A stretch of DNA of 64,000 nucleotides, taken from the NCBI GenBank assembly GCA_019321725.1, contig CM033118.1, positions 16,270,071 to 16,334,070 on the forward strand, in the 5' to 3' direction. Source of the stretch: Paulownia fortunei. Taxonomy: Eukaryota > Streptophyta > Magnoliopsida > Lamiales > Paulowniaceae. The position numbers were made by a program, and so were the translations under genes. This document shows, piece by piece, positions 35,981-49,294 of the stretch. The stretch's first letter is position 1. Each line of letters begins with the position of its first letter. The notes below the pieces were generated by a model. That model was not told the origin of the DNA. It did no database searches and saw only the letters and a list, made by a program, of their open reading frames with translations.

Positions 35981-38900
35981 TTATCTGAATTCTGCAATCT
36001 CAAACACTCGAGCTGTTCCATCAATTGAAACAGATACCAGGTAATCTCCATTGCAAGATGCAGCAATTGACTGAATGGCATCAGAGTGTCCACTAAATAT
36101 TTTTGCACAATCTCCAGAGAGACTATCCCATATCCGTACTTTCCCATCAAGACAGCCAGTGGCTATATATCTAGAACCAGCAAGCCATTGCAAACATGTG
36201 ACCCCCTCCTGCCAAAGAATTGGCAATAAGTACATTAAGACTGCCCGTGTATGAAATGGAAGTACTTGAGGGATCATCTGAACGCAAATATGTAGGCAGT
36301 AATACTGATAAAATTAAAAATATAATTATTGCTGATGCAGGACTTAGTTTGGCTTGGGACCAGACCTATCAAAATCTTAGTTGCATATAGGTGTCAACGA
36401 TTCCTAATCTGAGGTGGAAGAGCATCTCAAGTATCTCTGTCTTATTTTTTGAAATATTTGTATATCAGATATTTACATAAATTAATGACCTCCATAATTT
36501 GATATGACCAACTTTTTTAATTTTTTACATTATTTTGTAAAAAAATGAAGATTCGAAAATTTAATTAGGCTTTAGAAAGTTTATGTAACTAAAAGCATTA
36601 GGAGAGAACCCCATGCACTTGATTACTTCCACTGCATATGCATATTACTCAAATTCACTCCATCACAATCAACCGCAACCCCAAAGTCAGGTTTTTCTGT
36701 AAAAAATTGCCCAAAGCTATGGCAAATGAAATCACTATCAGAGATCATATTTTGTAAGTATACATGATTAATGAGATAGAGCGGGAAAACAACTACAGTA
36801 TACATGACAGATAAATGTGAACCTAATTTGGTGTTTAATCTGTTTTGCTTTCCCCCAATTTGCCATTCAAATAGTGCCTCTTGTTATCTAATTTTAGATT
36901 GCCATCCAAAGCAAACCAAAATTTGTCAAGCCTCAAAGTAAATTCATAAGAATTATCTCTGATTGAAATTATGCAAAACTAGTCAGAATCAAGTACACCT
37001 TAATAACCACTTGCCAGCCAATAGGATCAACCCAACCACCGTTGTCCAACAGCTAATCCACGAAGTGCTACCACAAGTTCTCCACCACATAGAAACATAT
37101 TTAGCATACTTGATTTACTTAATTTCCAGACAAAATGAGCCAACATTTAAATATAATTGAAGTTATCTCTTTCTTTATCCTCCTGTATAATCAACCGTCA
37201 AGTAACAACTATAACACCTTGTCTATGGAACAAATCACATTTTTGCACTCAACAAGAACTCCAAAAGAGAGATAACATCCCAAAAATCGACTGTTTCAGA
37301 AGCCTTCAACACTGACACTCTCTTCCCTAGTACTGAGACTCCTAATGAGAACCATCAACGCATGCACAATCACACACCACAAGGGACCAAAAATATTAAC
37401 AAAGGTGAATAAGAAAAAGAAAAAATTAAGCCTGTAGAATACAAAGGAAGGAGTTAATACTTATTATCTCTTGAGTCTTGTTGACTCCAACCATAGTCCT
37501 GGTTCTTGACACTACCCAGACCCCTTACTCCTTGAATTAACTGATTAAATCCTCCAAATCCAACAATGTGCTCATAGTTCAAAGTTAAAAGATGAGATAG
37601 TCAATGGAGCTACTGCTCGTGGTTAGGTTGTGGATTGTAGAGTCTGTATGGGTGGTGGTAGTTAGGGGGACAGGGGCCACACTTGAAAGATAGGTTGCTA
37701 ACTATTTCTTTACTACAAGAATTAATTTGTTTATCAACTGCGGATTTCATACTTTGAGCTATTTTGACTCTAAGCCCAATACTGTAGGCCCAGAAAAGAG
37801 TTCAATTTGAAAGTGTAGAAACTCGTGATACATTAGAAAACGTAAAATTGGCTGCATGATCTGGAGGCTGAGGCTGTCTGGTCTTGTAATATCACAGTCC
37901 ATTACCTATTTGACCAGACCAGCAGGGCCTCTTTTGGGGGCTGTTCATCCTTGATCCAGAGCTCCAAGAAAGCAGATTTTGCCATAACTAATACTTGTTA
38001 TCTAAAAAAAGGAAAAAGGAAAAAGAAAAGGAAAATAGTAATCCCTCATACCTCATGGTCGCATATGCAACGAGGTGATGAATGCTGATCCCATATTATA
38101 AGTTTCTTATCCATGCCTCCTGTTGCAGCTCTCCAACTATCCCGTCGAGCGCTACGAGAAAATTTTACACCAATAGGGCTTCAGGAATCATGAAAGATAG
38201 AAGAAATTTAAAAGAAACATTCTACTTCACAAAAGAATATGCCAAAATATTTGATATAGATTATTTTGGTACAATTCATGTCTGTATCTATTGCTTCCAT
38301 ATATATAAGATGATGAAGACAAAGTGGTAGGGCAAAACCTTGCTTCAAAAGCAGCACACTCGACTGAATCTGAATGTGCACTTAAAGAACTAACAACCTG
38401 TGGATTGGGACATTATAAGATCATTCACAAGAAGAACTGCCTCTGTGCCAGCAGTATAAACAACCCCAGCAACATTATATAAGAAATTGGAAAGAAACAA
38501 AACAAGGCAAAAGCACCTTCCCAGTTGATATATTAACAACATGAACAGAACCATCGCTTGACCCACTAAGCGCAAGAGTAGAGTCAGAGTTGATTGTCAA
38601 GCACGTGAGTCCTTCAGTGTGATAAGGATGACCTTGCAATATAAATTACATTTTTTAATCAGAATAAAGTAGGGACAATAACATCCTGTAGCCAAAACAA
38701 ATCCAGCCTAAATTGCAGAAATAACCAAAAACTGAAGCAAAACAATCATAAAATTAATCAATGCAACACATTGCACTGAGATTGACATCTTGTCTTTTCT
38801 ATGGGCTGCAGGCAATATTGAGTGCTGCTCGTCAGCGGCAGAGCCATGACTTTTAGTTTGGGCAAGCAAATAGTATGTGTAGCAGGGGAAAATTGGGATG

Positions 38901-41900
38901 TGGGGGCGCTAGGGAATACAGCTTGAAATTTTCATGAATTTACATCAAAGTTAAAAATGTTGGAAGTTAGGGGGTGATCACGCCTCCAGACCCTGGACAG
39001 TGGACGCCGCCATACTAATCATTGTTATTTCCTTCCAATTTGCACTTCCTTATTCTCTTATTTTAACTTTTGAAGCATAAATACATCAATATAAAGTGCA
39101 CATAATCATCTATCAAAAAGCATGAAAAAAGATTTGAAACACAAGTAGGACATGACACTGTGGTTTAAGCCCTCCAAGACCAAGATCCCACTAGGATCCT
39201 CATAGGTACCAATCACAGTGCAAGAGCTAGATTGCCTAGGATTGGCTCTCCTGACAGATCACATCCTCTTTGGAAACCTATGCAAGCCCCTGTTGGAATA
39301 ACAACCTCACTAACCATAATCACATCTCTTATCAGTTATTTGTTCTGTATCACATCTTCCAAGAAACACAAAGGATTTTCCACAATGAAACATGTGACAT
39401 TTGCTCATGGACACAGCCCATAAACAAAAAGTGAGATTGAGCTATTAACAACATTGCCTAAAAATTTTACTATTATAGAAAGTTTCATAATCTAGAATCT
39501 CCAGCACATCATACACTAACTCTAAGCATCAAAGGAGAATAATCAAGTGGACACAGACTTAATATAGAAGCCAAAATACTGAAGACAGTCTAACTTGATG
39601 CAATGTCTACTCACATATATGAAATCACACAAAAAAGGGGCAGACGTGGCCACAGTTGATTTAAGATTTTGATTGACAGCATTCACATGTCCACCATACA
39701 AAGCGATTTTATCATAGAATCATCCTGTACTTGAATTTGGTGTATCTCATCTTCTTGCCATTAAAATCTCTCATGGAAGAAATTAGCTTAGAGCAAGAAC
39801 TATTTCATGGTTGTTTGGCTGCCGCCTTAATCTAAATTTATGCAAAAGCAAAAGCTAGGGGATCATAAAAAAGAAGTTTATCAAGAGTGGAATCATGACA
39901 CTAATATAGGCAGCTCTAACTTTGAGGGAATCAGAATGCAGCAAAATATGAGAATAATGCGCAAAGAAAAACTCAAAAACGTACCTCTAAGAACATGGAT
40001 ATTTTCTGCAGTTTTGGGGTTCCAAATTCTCATAGTTGCATCATCAGATCCGCTACAAATTGTTCTACCTTCAGAAAGTAAGTCAGTAGCATATAATGAT
40101 TCTGCAAAAATATAGAATTATAGCCAAAGGGAAGACCATCAGATTTTCCTCATGATAGAAAGTAAGTACCATCAGGGGTAAAATCGCCGCAGGATACACT
40201 ACTCCCGTGACCTGTGAAAACATTCAGATAAGCAGCCCTGTCAGCATTCCACATCCAAACAGAGGAATCCTCTGAACCAGCCAAGATCAAATGTCCTTTT
40301 GGATGCCACCTGACCCACTGAACAATTTACTGTTTAGATAGCAAAAACCACAAGATATTTCACCAACATAAGTTCTCAAATATTACCTCAATGCCTCCGG
40401 AAGGACCTTCAAGAGTGCATTTTAAATCTCCTGTAGCTATGTCCCATACTTTAACAACTCCATCCAAGCTTCCAGATGCAAGCAATTGTCCGTCTGCACT
40501 AAAGGATAAACTAGATACAGAGTCCTGGTGACCTGCACGGGAATGTTTGAGAAGATGCAAGAGGTGAAAATATGTACTCAAATGACAGGTCTCATGGTAG
40601 TTACTGAACTGGAACCCTATAATAAGAAAAACAAGTGAAATATTTTTCCATTCTCTTCTCAAATACAACCAACATTTTCTTGGACCCTTAATATAGTGGG
40701 ATAGATTATTACTGCTTTAGTACAGCTACGATGATTATACAATACTGGTGTTTCACAGATTGTTCTACACTCTACTTGCACAGTAAAATTATGTGACGGT
40801 GACTCTATGTCTTTAATGTTGCCATTACGATGGCGATAACAGTGCTCTCTTTCATTATATTGGCAAATATACAATGTAATTACAGCAGCTTCTGAGAAAC
40901 AATAAGTTCCTCGAAAATCAAAACTCATTTCACTGCACAACAAACTACAGTTATTAGGCCTATGCATTGTCGTTCAACTTTCAAGTTATACAGGTCTACA
41001 ATTTTTTAATAGAAGCCTTTTCACCAAACTTCTCTCTTAAGAAACAAAGGATATATTTTGTCATCCAGTTCTTATATGGCATTCTTGATTCCAAAAAGAT
41101 TCAAAACATGAAAAGATGTAGAACAGGTTCAGATTGTTGGGACATAAATACACAATTAAATGATCTTATCAATCAACAATTTGATCAACAATTTTTTTTT
41201 CTATTTTTTGCATTTCAGAAACTATGAACAAGAGGCTAATTCCATACCTTGCAACTCAAATGCCCAGTCTCCTTGACTAATCTTCCATAGGAATCCTTTA
41301 TCATCTCCACCTCCAGTTGCCACTAACGTAGCATCTGTTGGACTACAGGCAGCAGTGTACAGTTCACCTAGATGCAAAGACGCAACTACTTAAGTATCAT
41401 TCTTAGCAGTATAAAACAGAGTAAATTTTGCCGGGTTTAACAATGGGCTCATCCTATTAAGACCAGTAACATACAAAACCAAGGCAAAGGGGCATTGCTT
41501 CCAAGCTTATTCAAAAATCATATATCTTCCCACAATGGGTGCAATTACTGTCAGATTCACATTTTTTAATATCTAGAAAGTATTATAACACTACAAGTTA
41601 GGAAAGGCATTTAATTTCATGCAGGAAAAATCCACAATCCTTCAACAGAATGGTATCCTAGGCCTAAGCTCTAATTTATAATATACTGCACACTGAATCT
41701 TCATTAACAAGTTGCAAACAACAAAGAAAATTCAATCATTGCACTTTACATTCCTAAAACTTTTAGATCACAGTCCGTCAAAATTCAAAAGAAACACTAT
41801 CAAGGAACTCCAAAGAATTAATCTTGACTCAGAATAAATGTCATGCTAATCAGCAAAAAAGTGCGAAAATGAAAATAAAATCACCAACACATTATATGAA

Positions 41901-43466
41901 TGCAATTTCCAAAAATGCTAGTTAAAAATTTACAAGAACATTGATGCACAGGAGTAAACATCTCATCAATTTAATCAGTGCTTATCTCTCCCTTGGTTTC
42001 ACAACGAAAAAATAAAAAAATGCAACTGCATTTTAATTATTTTCCTCCAATATCACCTATACCAATTAAATATACAGAATAGGATTTTCATATCAAGTTA
42101 CACATTCTTGAAGGCCAACTGGGATCAATAACAATCAGTAAGCATATAAAGTAAAAAACTAGCATAATCCGAAAATAAGCCTGGAAACAGGAATAACATG
42201 TCTCACCTGTATGACCAGTGAATATATGTATTGAATCATCAACCCCATCTGCAACCATCAAATCATAGTAGGGTAAGACAAAAGACAAATTTGTTTTTCT
42301 CGCACCAATGCCTGTGCTAGAGTAAATCTTCAATCCAATTACACCAACCAAAGTGACGGAGAAACTCATAGGTTCACAATATCAATTTGCTACTGAAGAA
42401 TCAGAGAAAGCAAGTAACTTTAACACGGAGAAATTTGCAAATTAATCAAATCTCAGTTAGTTGAGACTATATGACATGGAATAAACACTTCAAAAAAGTT
42501 CTTTCTTACAACAACTGATGTCCATCAGGCATAAGACTTCCATCATTTCTCCTCTTTAATTCAAATTAGAAAGTTCCTAGTTGTTAGATGTATATTGGAG
42601 ATATACGTTTCAATTTACGTGAAGGAGAGCTCCAATAGTATCACATAGAAAGCACTCACATTTTGTAATATCCCAGATGTCTTCAATTAATATACTACAA
42701 ATCAACAAGAAAAATAAAGTGATGTTACCAAAAAAATTCATACTGGTGTTAGAACCATTTTACATTTATTTTGAAAATCCAAGTATTTGAAGTAGCTTAT
42801 AACCATTGTTATCACATGCAGAAGAGTTCCATATCTTCCATACTCTTTTTCTCCAATTTTTTTGGATTTGACTAAATAAGAAAGATCAATACTAAAGTGG
42901 CTGATGCATGCCGTGTTCGTGCATATCTAATTTATCTAATACACACATATGGAAATGAAAAACAGAAATATTATTGCCTAGTATCATTGGTGAAAGAAAA
43001 TTGCATTAAAATGAACTTACCGAAATCTTCTTCTCCATCAGAGCCACCTTCCTCATCCGCATCGGGGAGTTCTGAAGCCACAATCAGGCCAATCAACACA
43101 AAAACATACAGAAGCACACACAAACATACATGCTGAATAACTAGTGCCATGAAAAGGTGCAGACTTTAAAAAAAAAAAAAAAAAAAAAAACCATTCACAA
43201 ACAGACAGGGGTTGTCAAATGAATCATTATAACTAAAAACCATTAAAACTTGAATATATTTGCACAACCATCAGGAAAATATAATCTTAACAGCCACACT
43301 TAATTCAGCAAAAAAATAATAATAATTTACAACCTCTGTTGCAGAAACTACTTCTTACTACATATATACCTTCTTCATCAACATCATACTCATTAATTAT
43401 ATCGCTTTCATCCAGAAAACCCTCTTCGCCATTATCCTCGTAATCATTTGGAGACGGCACATTCAT
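35981..43466 (-). CDS. AAMP: AAMP/Sqt1-like WD40 protein (396 aa, 11 coding exons)
   Basis: Exons on the minus strand: 43466-43370, 43071-43021, 42248-42207, 41367-41248, 40532-40387, 40317-40170, 40068-39985, 38632-38517, 38397-38339, 38151-38052, 36208-35981. All introns are GT-AG and the joined length is 1191 nt, in frame throughout. The acidic N-terminus (residues 1-51) leads into D-D-S-I-H-I-F-T-G-H-T-G-E-L, characteristic of angio-associated migratory cell protein. Eight WD blades follow, with GH or equivalent starts near residues 60, 104, 146, 188, 230, 275, 320 and 361, and terminal motifs such as F-L-W-K-I, V-K-V-W-D and L-I-I-W-D. A-A-T-G-G-M-D-K-K-L-I-I-W-D is a family hallmark. 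Yeast Sqt1, the related protein, is a cytosolic chaperone for ribosomal protein uL16; the same role here is inference. No defects seen. Confidence 0.93.
38834..39006. mobile_element. small nonautonomous hAT-like fragment in a WD40 gene intron
   Basis: A GC-richer insert of about 170 bp begins near GGCAGAGCCATGACTTT and ends near GTGGACGCCGCC, with GGGGGCGCTAGGG inside. These words are typical of short hAT derivatives in plants. Boundaries are approximate and no clean target duplication was found. Confidence 0.4.
43169..43190. repeat. (A)22 homopolymer in a WD40 gene intron
   Basis: Uninterrupted A run between the first two coding exons. Confidence 0.95.
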
Positions 43467-43789
43467 TTCTGAGACAATAAAAGAAATAACTTCTGTCATA
43501 AGCGCTAAAAATGATCAAAATTTTCAAGCAATATATCAGGGAAATTTTTATGATATGCTATTATCTATGACTAATTCGTTCACTACAGATCATCAATTAC
43601 AAGCATAGATCTAGCGTCAAGTGTAATTAAAAAATATATGTACAAACATTTTTCGGTTGCATATTTGTCCGGTGACTAATATAATCAATCTTTTTTCTCA
43701 ATTTTCCGTTGCGTATTCTCAATTGAGGGCGGGTACATAGAAATTTAGAACATAGAATTGAGCCAAAAAAATTCCGCAATATATCTCAC

Positions 43790-43860
43790 CTTAATTAGGC
43801 GATATAGAGAGAGGGGAACTAGGGTTTTGCTTCTGGGGGTTTTAGTCTGTTTTTCAACTG
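43790..43860 (-). other. noncoding first exon of the WD40 gene
   Basis: Donor AATTAAG/GTGAGATA at 43790/43789 and acceptor TTGTCTCAG/AA at 43469/43468, two bases before the ATG at 43466-43464, define a 5'-UTR intron of about 320 bp. The transcription start is not fixed; the CT-rich leader suggests it lies near 43850. Confidence 0.65.
43820..43827 (-). promoter_or_regulatory. telo-box in the WD40 gene leader
   Basis: AAACCCTA on the minus strand inside the first exon. Telo-boxes are enriched near start sites of plant translation and ribosome-biogenesis genes, which fits a ribosomal-protein chaperone. Function here is inferred. Confidence 0.6.
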
Positions 43861-44067
43861 GAAAAATCTTTCAATTTTAATTCATTTGAATTACAGAAAA
43901 AAAAAATGGATATTTATGGTGTAAGACGAACCCAAATGAAAACGGGTCAGTCAACCGGACTCAGTTGACCTGACCCGGTTTACATGGCCATGTATTTTCA
44001 GTACACAAAGGAAAATGAGTTTTGACCTTAAACATCATAATGTCTACTTTCAAACTCGATGCCTACA

Positions 44068-44193
44068 GGTCCAATTAGAAAAAGTCGTTTTTTTTCAAAA
44101 TTAATTTGAATTTAAGACTATTGGGAATGTGGTCCAATTAGAAAAAGTCGTTCTTTCTCAAAATTAATTTGAATTTAAGACTTTTGGGAATGT
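44068..44193. repeat. two tandem copies of a 63-bp unit
   Basis: GGTCCAATTAGAAAAAGTCG starts at 44068 and again at 44131. The copies differ at only a few positions, mainly in the T-run and ACTATT/ACTTTT. Confidence 0.9.
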
Positions 44194-45574
44194 GGGTTAT
44201 AAAAAAAATAAAGTAAGGAAGAACCTGCAGGCATGACGCAAAAAAATATGCAAATTGTGGATTTAAATTTATTTGGCGTGTATCTTGTTTCGTTATTGTA
44301 AATGTTCTTTGCAGCGCTTAAAGTGGATTCAGAATGAAGGAATAATTAATGCGAAAGGTCGACTCGAATGTTCAGAAACTTGTCTATCGAATTTACCTGA
44401 AGGTAGTGATCGATCTCTCCCAAAATTAGTCCAGACAATGCCATCGAAAATCTAAATTATATATAAAAATAAATAAAAGAGGAAGAGAATTGATATGAAG
44501 TTTCAATTAGTTTTATGAACTTTTAATTTTCTAAAAAAATTAATATCCCTTATACCTTATAAAATATGAAATAAAAATATCTCAATTATGTCTTAAACTA
44601 GTAAGAATCTTTTTATTAATTTTAAAATACATCGAATTTATATTTTTTACATATATATACTATACGAAATAATATTTCAGTGTATTATTATTTTATAACA
44701 TTGAATATACATTATATTCAACAAAATACGAGTGTTGATACCATCACTTACAAGTCTCTCTCTTTATAATAACTTTGATACAGTTATAAATTCACTACTA
44801 CCCATTAATGATTATATATATTCAAGGTCAATTGCATGTTTCAATTGATAGAACGTGCACTTAGGAGAAATTCATTATTTATCCATACACATGTGTGTAG
44901 GTAAAAAATGAATGCTACTTATTTTGAAGAGACTATATATTCACATACATGCATATGTTTATATACACTTTTATTAAAGCGTTGGATTCTAAAATTTGAA
45001 TTTAATATGCCAAATATGAGTTGACTAAAATGCCATCAACTCACAGAGAATTGCATAGAAACCAAAAGGTTAAAATAGTAAATTTCTCGTGTAAACTGCA
45101 CTAACCTAAGCCCATGTTCTACTAGGGGGAAAAAAACTACCACTGCCAACAACCAACTTGAACCCACATTCCCCTAATAATGCAATGCCAATTCATGGAG
45201 CTACCAATTTGGAGAAAATAGCTATTGCCTCAGTTTTAAGTTTCAATTTCTTTGGTTTATCCTTTGTCATTCAAAAAGATCTTTTGAATTACTTGAATTA
45301 AAAAATAATTTGTCTATCTTAAAAATATATTATCTTATCAAATATTCACTTTTATAATTTTTGCCACACACAACGAGTGCGCCCAACTGAAAATATATAT
45401 TGAAGAATTACTAAAAAAAAATTATTTTGTGTTGTATCTTTATTGTGTAGTATCCTAAAATATAAATATTTGAAATCTCTCTAGATTATAAATATATGAG
45501 GTATACATTGAATATTGTCTACATCGAGTATTTCTTGAATTGTTGCTGATTTTACTAGTTTGTGGATAGGGGTG

Positions 45575-45633
45575 TTTGCTAATGGAATTTCAAGAGCTAC
45601 GAGAGCAAGTCTCTCCAAGCTCATATTAGCAAA
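45575..45633. repeat. small inverted repeat
   Basis: TTTGCTAAT at 45575-45583 and ATTAGCAAA at 45625-45633 are perfectly complementary, with weaker AGCT/AGCT pairing inside. Confidence 0.5.
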
Positions 45634-47551
45634 TGAATATATGCTATATCACTTTACTACTATTCAAGTATCACTATAAATCTCATTAGATTATATAAAG
45701 TGATACCACTATAGAATGTCACAAATTAATTTTATGACATCGTTATATACACATTGTATAACTCACAATTTCATTCAAATAGTGCCCTAGTCGGTGGCGT
45801 AAAAGCTTCTTAGAAATTGTATAGCATTTGATTGAGATCTTGTGAGACTACCTAATCAAACTAGTCGGATTAATGCTACTATTTTTTATAGTATATAAGT
45901 GGGGTTGAAAATCGTTAGATTACACATGGTGATATCAACATTTTATTTTTTAAAATCATTGCATACAACTCTAGTAGTTTTTAAATCTATTTAGATAGTA
46001 TTTAAATGAATAAGTTGAAATTTTCCTAATTCTATGAAGAAAATTTAAAGGATAAAGGTATCATTAGAATACTGGGGCATCAACTTATTAGATATGTTTG
46101 ATATCAATTAACTAATTCAAATAAGAATTAATAAAAATAAAATTTTAATTGAACGGATCTTATAAAACATTAAATTGTACGATTTGGTCCAAAAATGTGC
46201 AAAAGATCGAAGCAAATCATAAGATGGAAGTTATATGTATTAGGAAGGTGTGACTATTAAAAAAAACTCATGAATTATTATTGTTGTTGTGTCACGACTA
46301 ATAATTATAATCACAGTTTTTTTTTTCTTTTTCGACCTTACAAAATCATGTGGCCAAGATAGATAGTGGTAATGTTGTAGCTTCCATAATTTTTATCCAT
46401 CATTGCATAAAGGATTTTGCAAGATTGAAAGGCTTTACTTTTATAATTAATGAAGTTTTATTTGCCTATACTTGTAATATCCTTTGCACTATCTAAATCT
46501 TTTAATTTATGCACTTGTGAAGCTAGATTCACTTCAGTCCACCTTCTTAATGCCATTTGTTTTCTACTTTTATTTTTTGATCAGATCTTAATTTATATTA
46601 AATTTTGAATTTTTCGGATAAAAAGCTCTAAGTGCTTAAGATATTTTCTAGTAATGACAATATTACAAATTTATATGCTCAAACTAAAGGAGTTTTAGTA
46701 AAGTTTAAAAAATAAGTTGGGATTTCGGTGTTTTGTTTTTAAGGGACTCATTTCATATATGTTCATAACAATTTATTTTATATAGTTTATCACTATAGAT
46801 CTTGGCATTACAGACTGCATGGCTCTTCTTTCTTTAACACTATGTTTAAATTTTGAATTTAAGAAAGAAAAAAATTAAAAAATATTTTTCTCACTCCAAA
46901 TTATAAAATTTTGCATTTTATTGCTAATACTTTTATTTTTTCGCAATAAAATTCAATATCCGATCCTAACCTTAATCTCTTATGTATGTCTCCCTATATC
47001 AAGAAAATCCTCATCGATAGTCAGTATTTTCACATGAAATGATCGTAATCTCTTAATGTGAAATACCCACATAAACAATTATTTTGATTGAAACAACTTG
47101 TTAGAAATTTTCAACTTCTTCTCAATAGAAGTAAACAAGTAATTTGGTTGAACGATATCATTTTTTTCAAGCAAATACACCTATATAGTACCAACTTGAA
47201 TACACCGGGACATTGGGAATTCTTCGCAGTTCCAATAAATTTTCATTCTTGAACAAAAATTCATATCGTTTCTTTCTAATATGAGTTGCTAATTTCCAGT
47301 CAATAATGCAAAGCCTTTTAGAAAACGGATTCCTATTCGAGGAGCACTTTCGTTCCGAGTTCATTCCCAAAAATTGCAATGATATTATGCCCTATAAGTG
47401 AGACTAAGTAGTGTTTGTTATTATTATTCTCCTTTACAAATTCTTGAAGACTAATAATTAGCAAATGGAATTCATATACTTGTTTGGAACTCAGCAAGTC
47501 AACTTGTTTATTATGAGAATAATTGATGATTTTGCAAAGGAATTAAAAATA

Positions 47552-48519
47552 AGGATAATTGGCATTTTGCACACTTCAATTAGGTTCATTGGGCAGTAAA
47601 ATTAAATATTTGGTAGATTGCACCCTTAAATTAACATTTTTTAGCACAATGCACCCTATAATAATTTTTATCAAAATTGAAGGGTAAAATGGTCAATAAT
47701 TATTAATTCTTTCTAGCTTTTACCTCATTTTCCCTTCATATGTAATTTGCTAATTTTTTTTAAAAATTATTATTATTTTAATTAAATTAGTTCAATTAAA
47801 TTTAATTCTAATACTACAACAATGATATTTTCTTAATTTATTTGCAAAACTATAAATTACTTCACATATATTAATATTGTTAAAATATAGCTTATTAAGA
47901 TGATAATAAAAAAATAATGAAAAATTATGTAATAAACTATAGTAATAATTATATTTTCTTAATTTATTTGCAAAACTATAAATTATTTCACGTATAATAT
48001 GTTGCTAAAAATATAGTTTATTGATACCAAAAAAATAATTATATTTAGTTTACATATGGAACAAAAAAAATTGTAAATAAAATATATATATTTTTTATAG
48101 TTTGTAGTATTTAATGGTTGTTTTTTATATGGATATAACTATTTAGATTTGTAAAGTATTACGTTTGGTAAAACTCCAAATACCCATATTTGTATAAAAA
48201 CGATCATTAAATATAACAAAAATATAAAAAACTAATATTTATCCAATAAGAGGAATTCTATTTACAAATTTTTGTTCTATTTGTAAAACTAAAATCTTTT
48301 GTTAAATAATTTTTATTATACCTTTTATTTTTATATATTTCAATAAGCTATATTTTTAACAATGTAATATATGTGAAATAATTATTATTTTTCAAATAAA
48401 TTAAAAAATATAACTATTATTAATATTAAATTAGATTTGTGAACTAATTTAACTAAAATAATATTAGGGTGTAAAGTGCCAAATGCACTTAATTAGAGGG
48501 TGTAATATGCCAATTACCC
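47552..48519. mobile_element. long-inverted-repeat (foldback) MITE with 8-bp target duplication
   Basis: TAAAAATA at 47544-47551 and 48520-48527 flanks the element. The left end AGGATAATTGGCATTTTGCA and the right end read in reverse, GGGTAATTGGCATATTACA, match well for about 45 bp. Similarity continues through most of both arms: TTAATTTATTTGCAAAACTA and a TTAAAATATAGCTTATT block in the left arm have reverse-complement partners at about 48300-48420. No coding sequence. The 8-bp duplication points to hAT; a Mutator-type origin with a decayed 9th base is also possible. Confidence 0.75.
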
Positions 48520-48527
48520 TAAAAATA

Positions 48528-49289
48528 GTAGAGCACCAATGATTAATGCATATTAAATTATGATCATAATTTACAATATCTTTGTTGACAAATTAATGCC
48601 GTTATCAATGATTACTCCACTAACCTCTAGAAAATCTAACAAAGATAATTTTTGTCCCCCATTAATAAAATTTTGGCTTGGGAATAATCTGAAAAATACA
48701 ACATATTTTAAGAGAATAAACTACCATAAATTAGTGGGAAAAAAATACAAGAAACTCACATTTGTCACTGTCGAAAAAAAATGAGATGTTTTTTAAGTTT
48801 ATAAAATGTTAGATGTTGTACACAGTAAATTATGTGAACTTCCAAATTAGTCGGATTAAATAAGCTCCAAGAGCTTATTTGATATTTTAGTTAGTATTGA
48901 TAATTTTATAATTTGCATGGTCAAATTATAGAATTATAAAAAATAAATTGGGGTTTACTGGATTTTCTTAAGTGCGAGATTGAATAAATAACAATTAAAA
49001 TAATTACTGCAATATATTGTAAATAAAATAACTGTCATATGACCAACTATATTTGATATTACTTTGACTTAATAATAATTCTTTTTTCATGAGGCCTTAA
49101 AAAATGGGGTTTACTGGGATTTCAGATTTCCTTCAAAATTCTTTAATAAAACACTTGCAAAAGTATTATTCTCATCGTTTACGTTTAAATTGTCTAATTT
49201 GGTTATACTTGGTAACACTGGCTATTTATTAATTTTTGAAAAAATTATAAGGAAAGTTAAAAAATGTGAAAAACTCAAAACAAGGAGGA
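48528..49289. other. AT-rich intergenic DNA
   Basis: No gene or repeat boundary recognised. The last 35 bp are duplicated beyond the right end of the second Copia element. Confidence 0.5.
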
Positions 49290-49294
49290 CTATT

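Larger units (their letters stand above)
43870..47543. other. intergenic DNA upstream of the WD40 gene
   Basis: AT-rich with no supported gene. It contains a 63-bp tandem duplication (44068-44193) and a short perfect stem (45575-45633). The near part presumably holds the WD40 gene promoter. An ACTCAGTTGACCTGACCC stretch near 43960 carries a W-box core, TTGACC. Confidence 0.5.

Noticed and set aside
39232..40115. Plus-strand frames inside the WD40 gene
   Set aside because: They lie in introns or opposite exons of the minus-strand gene.
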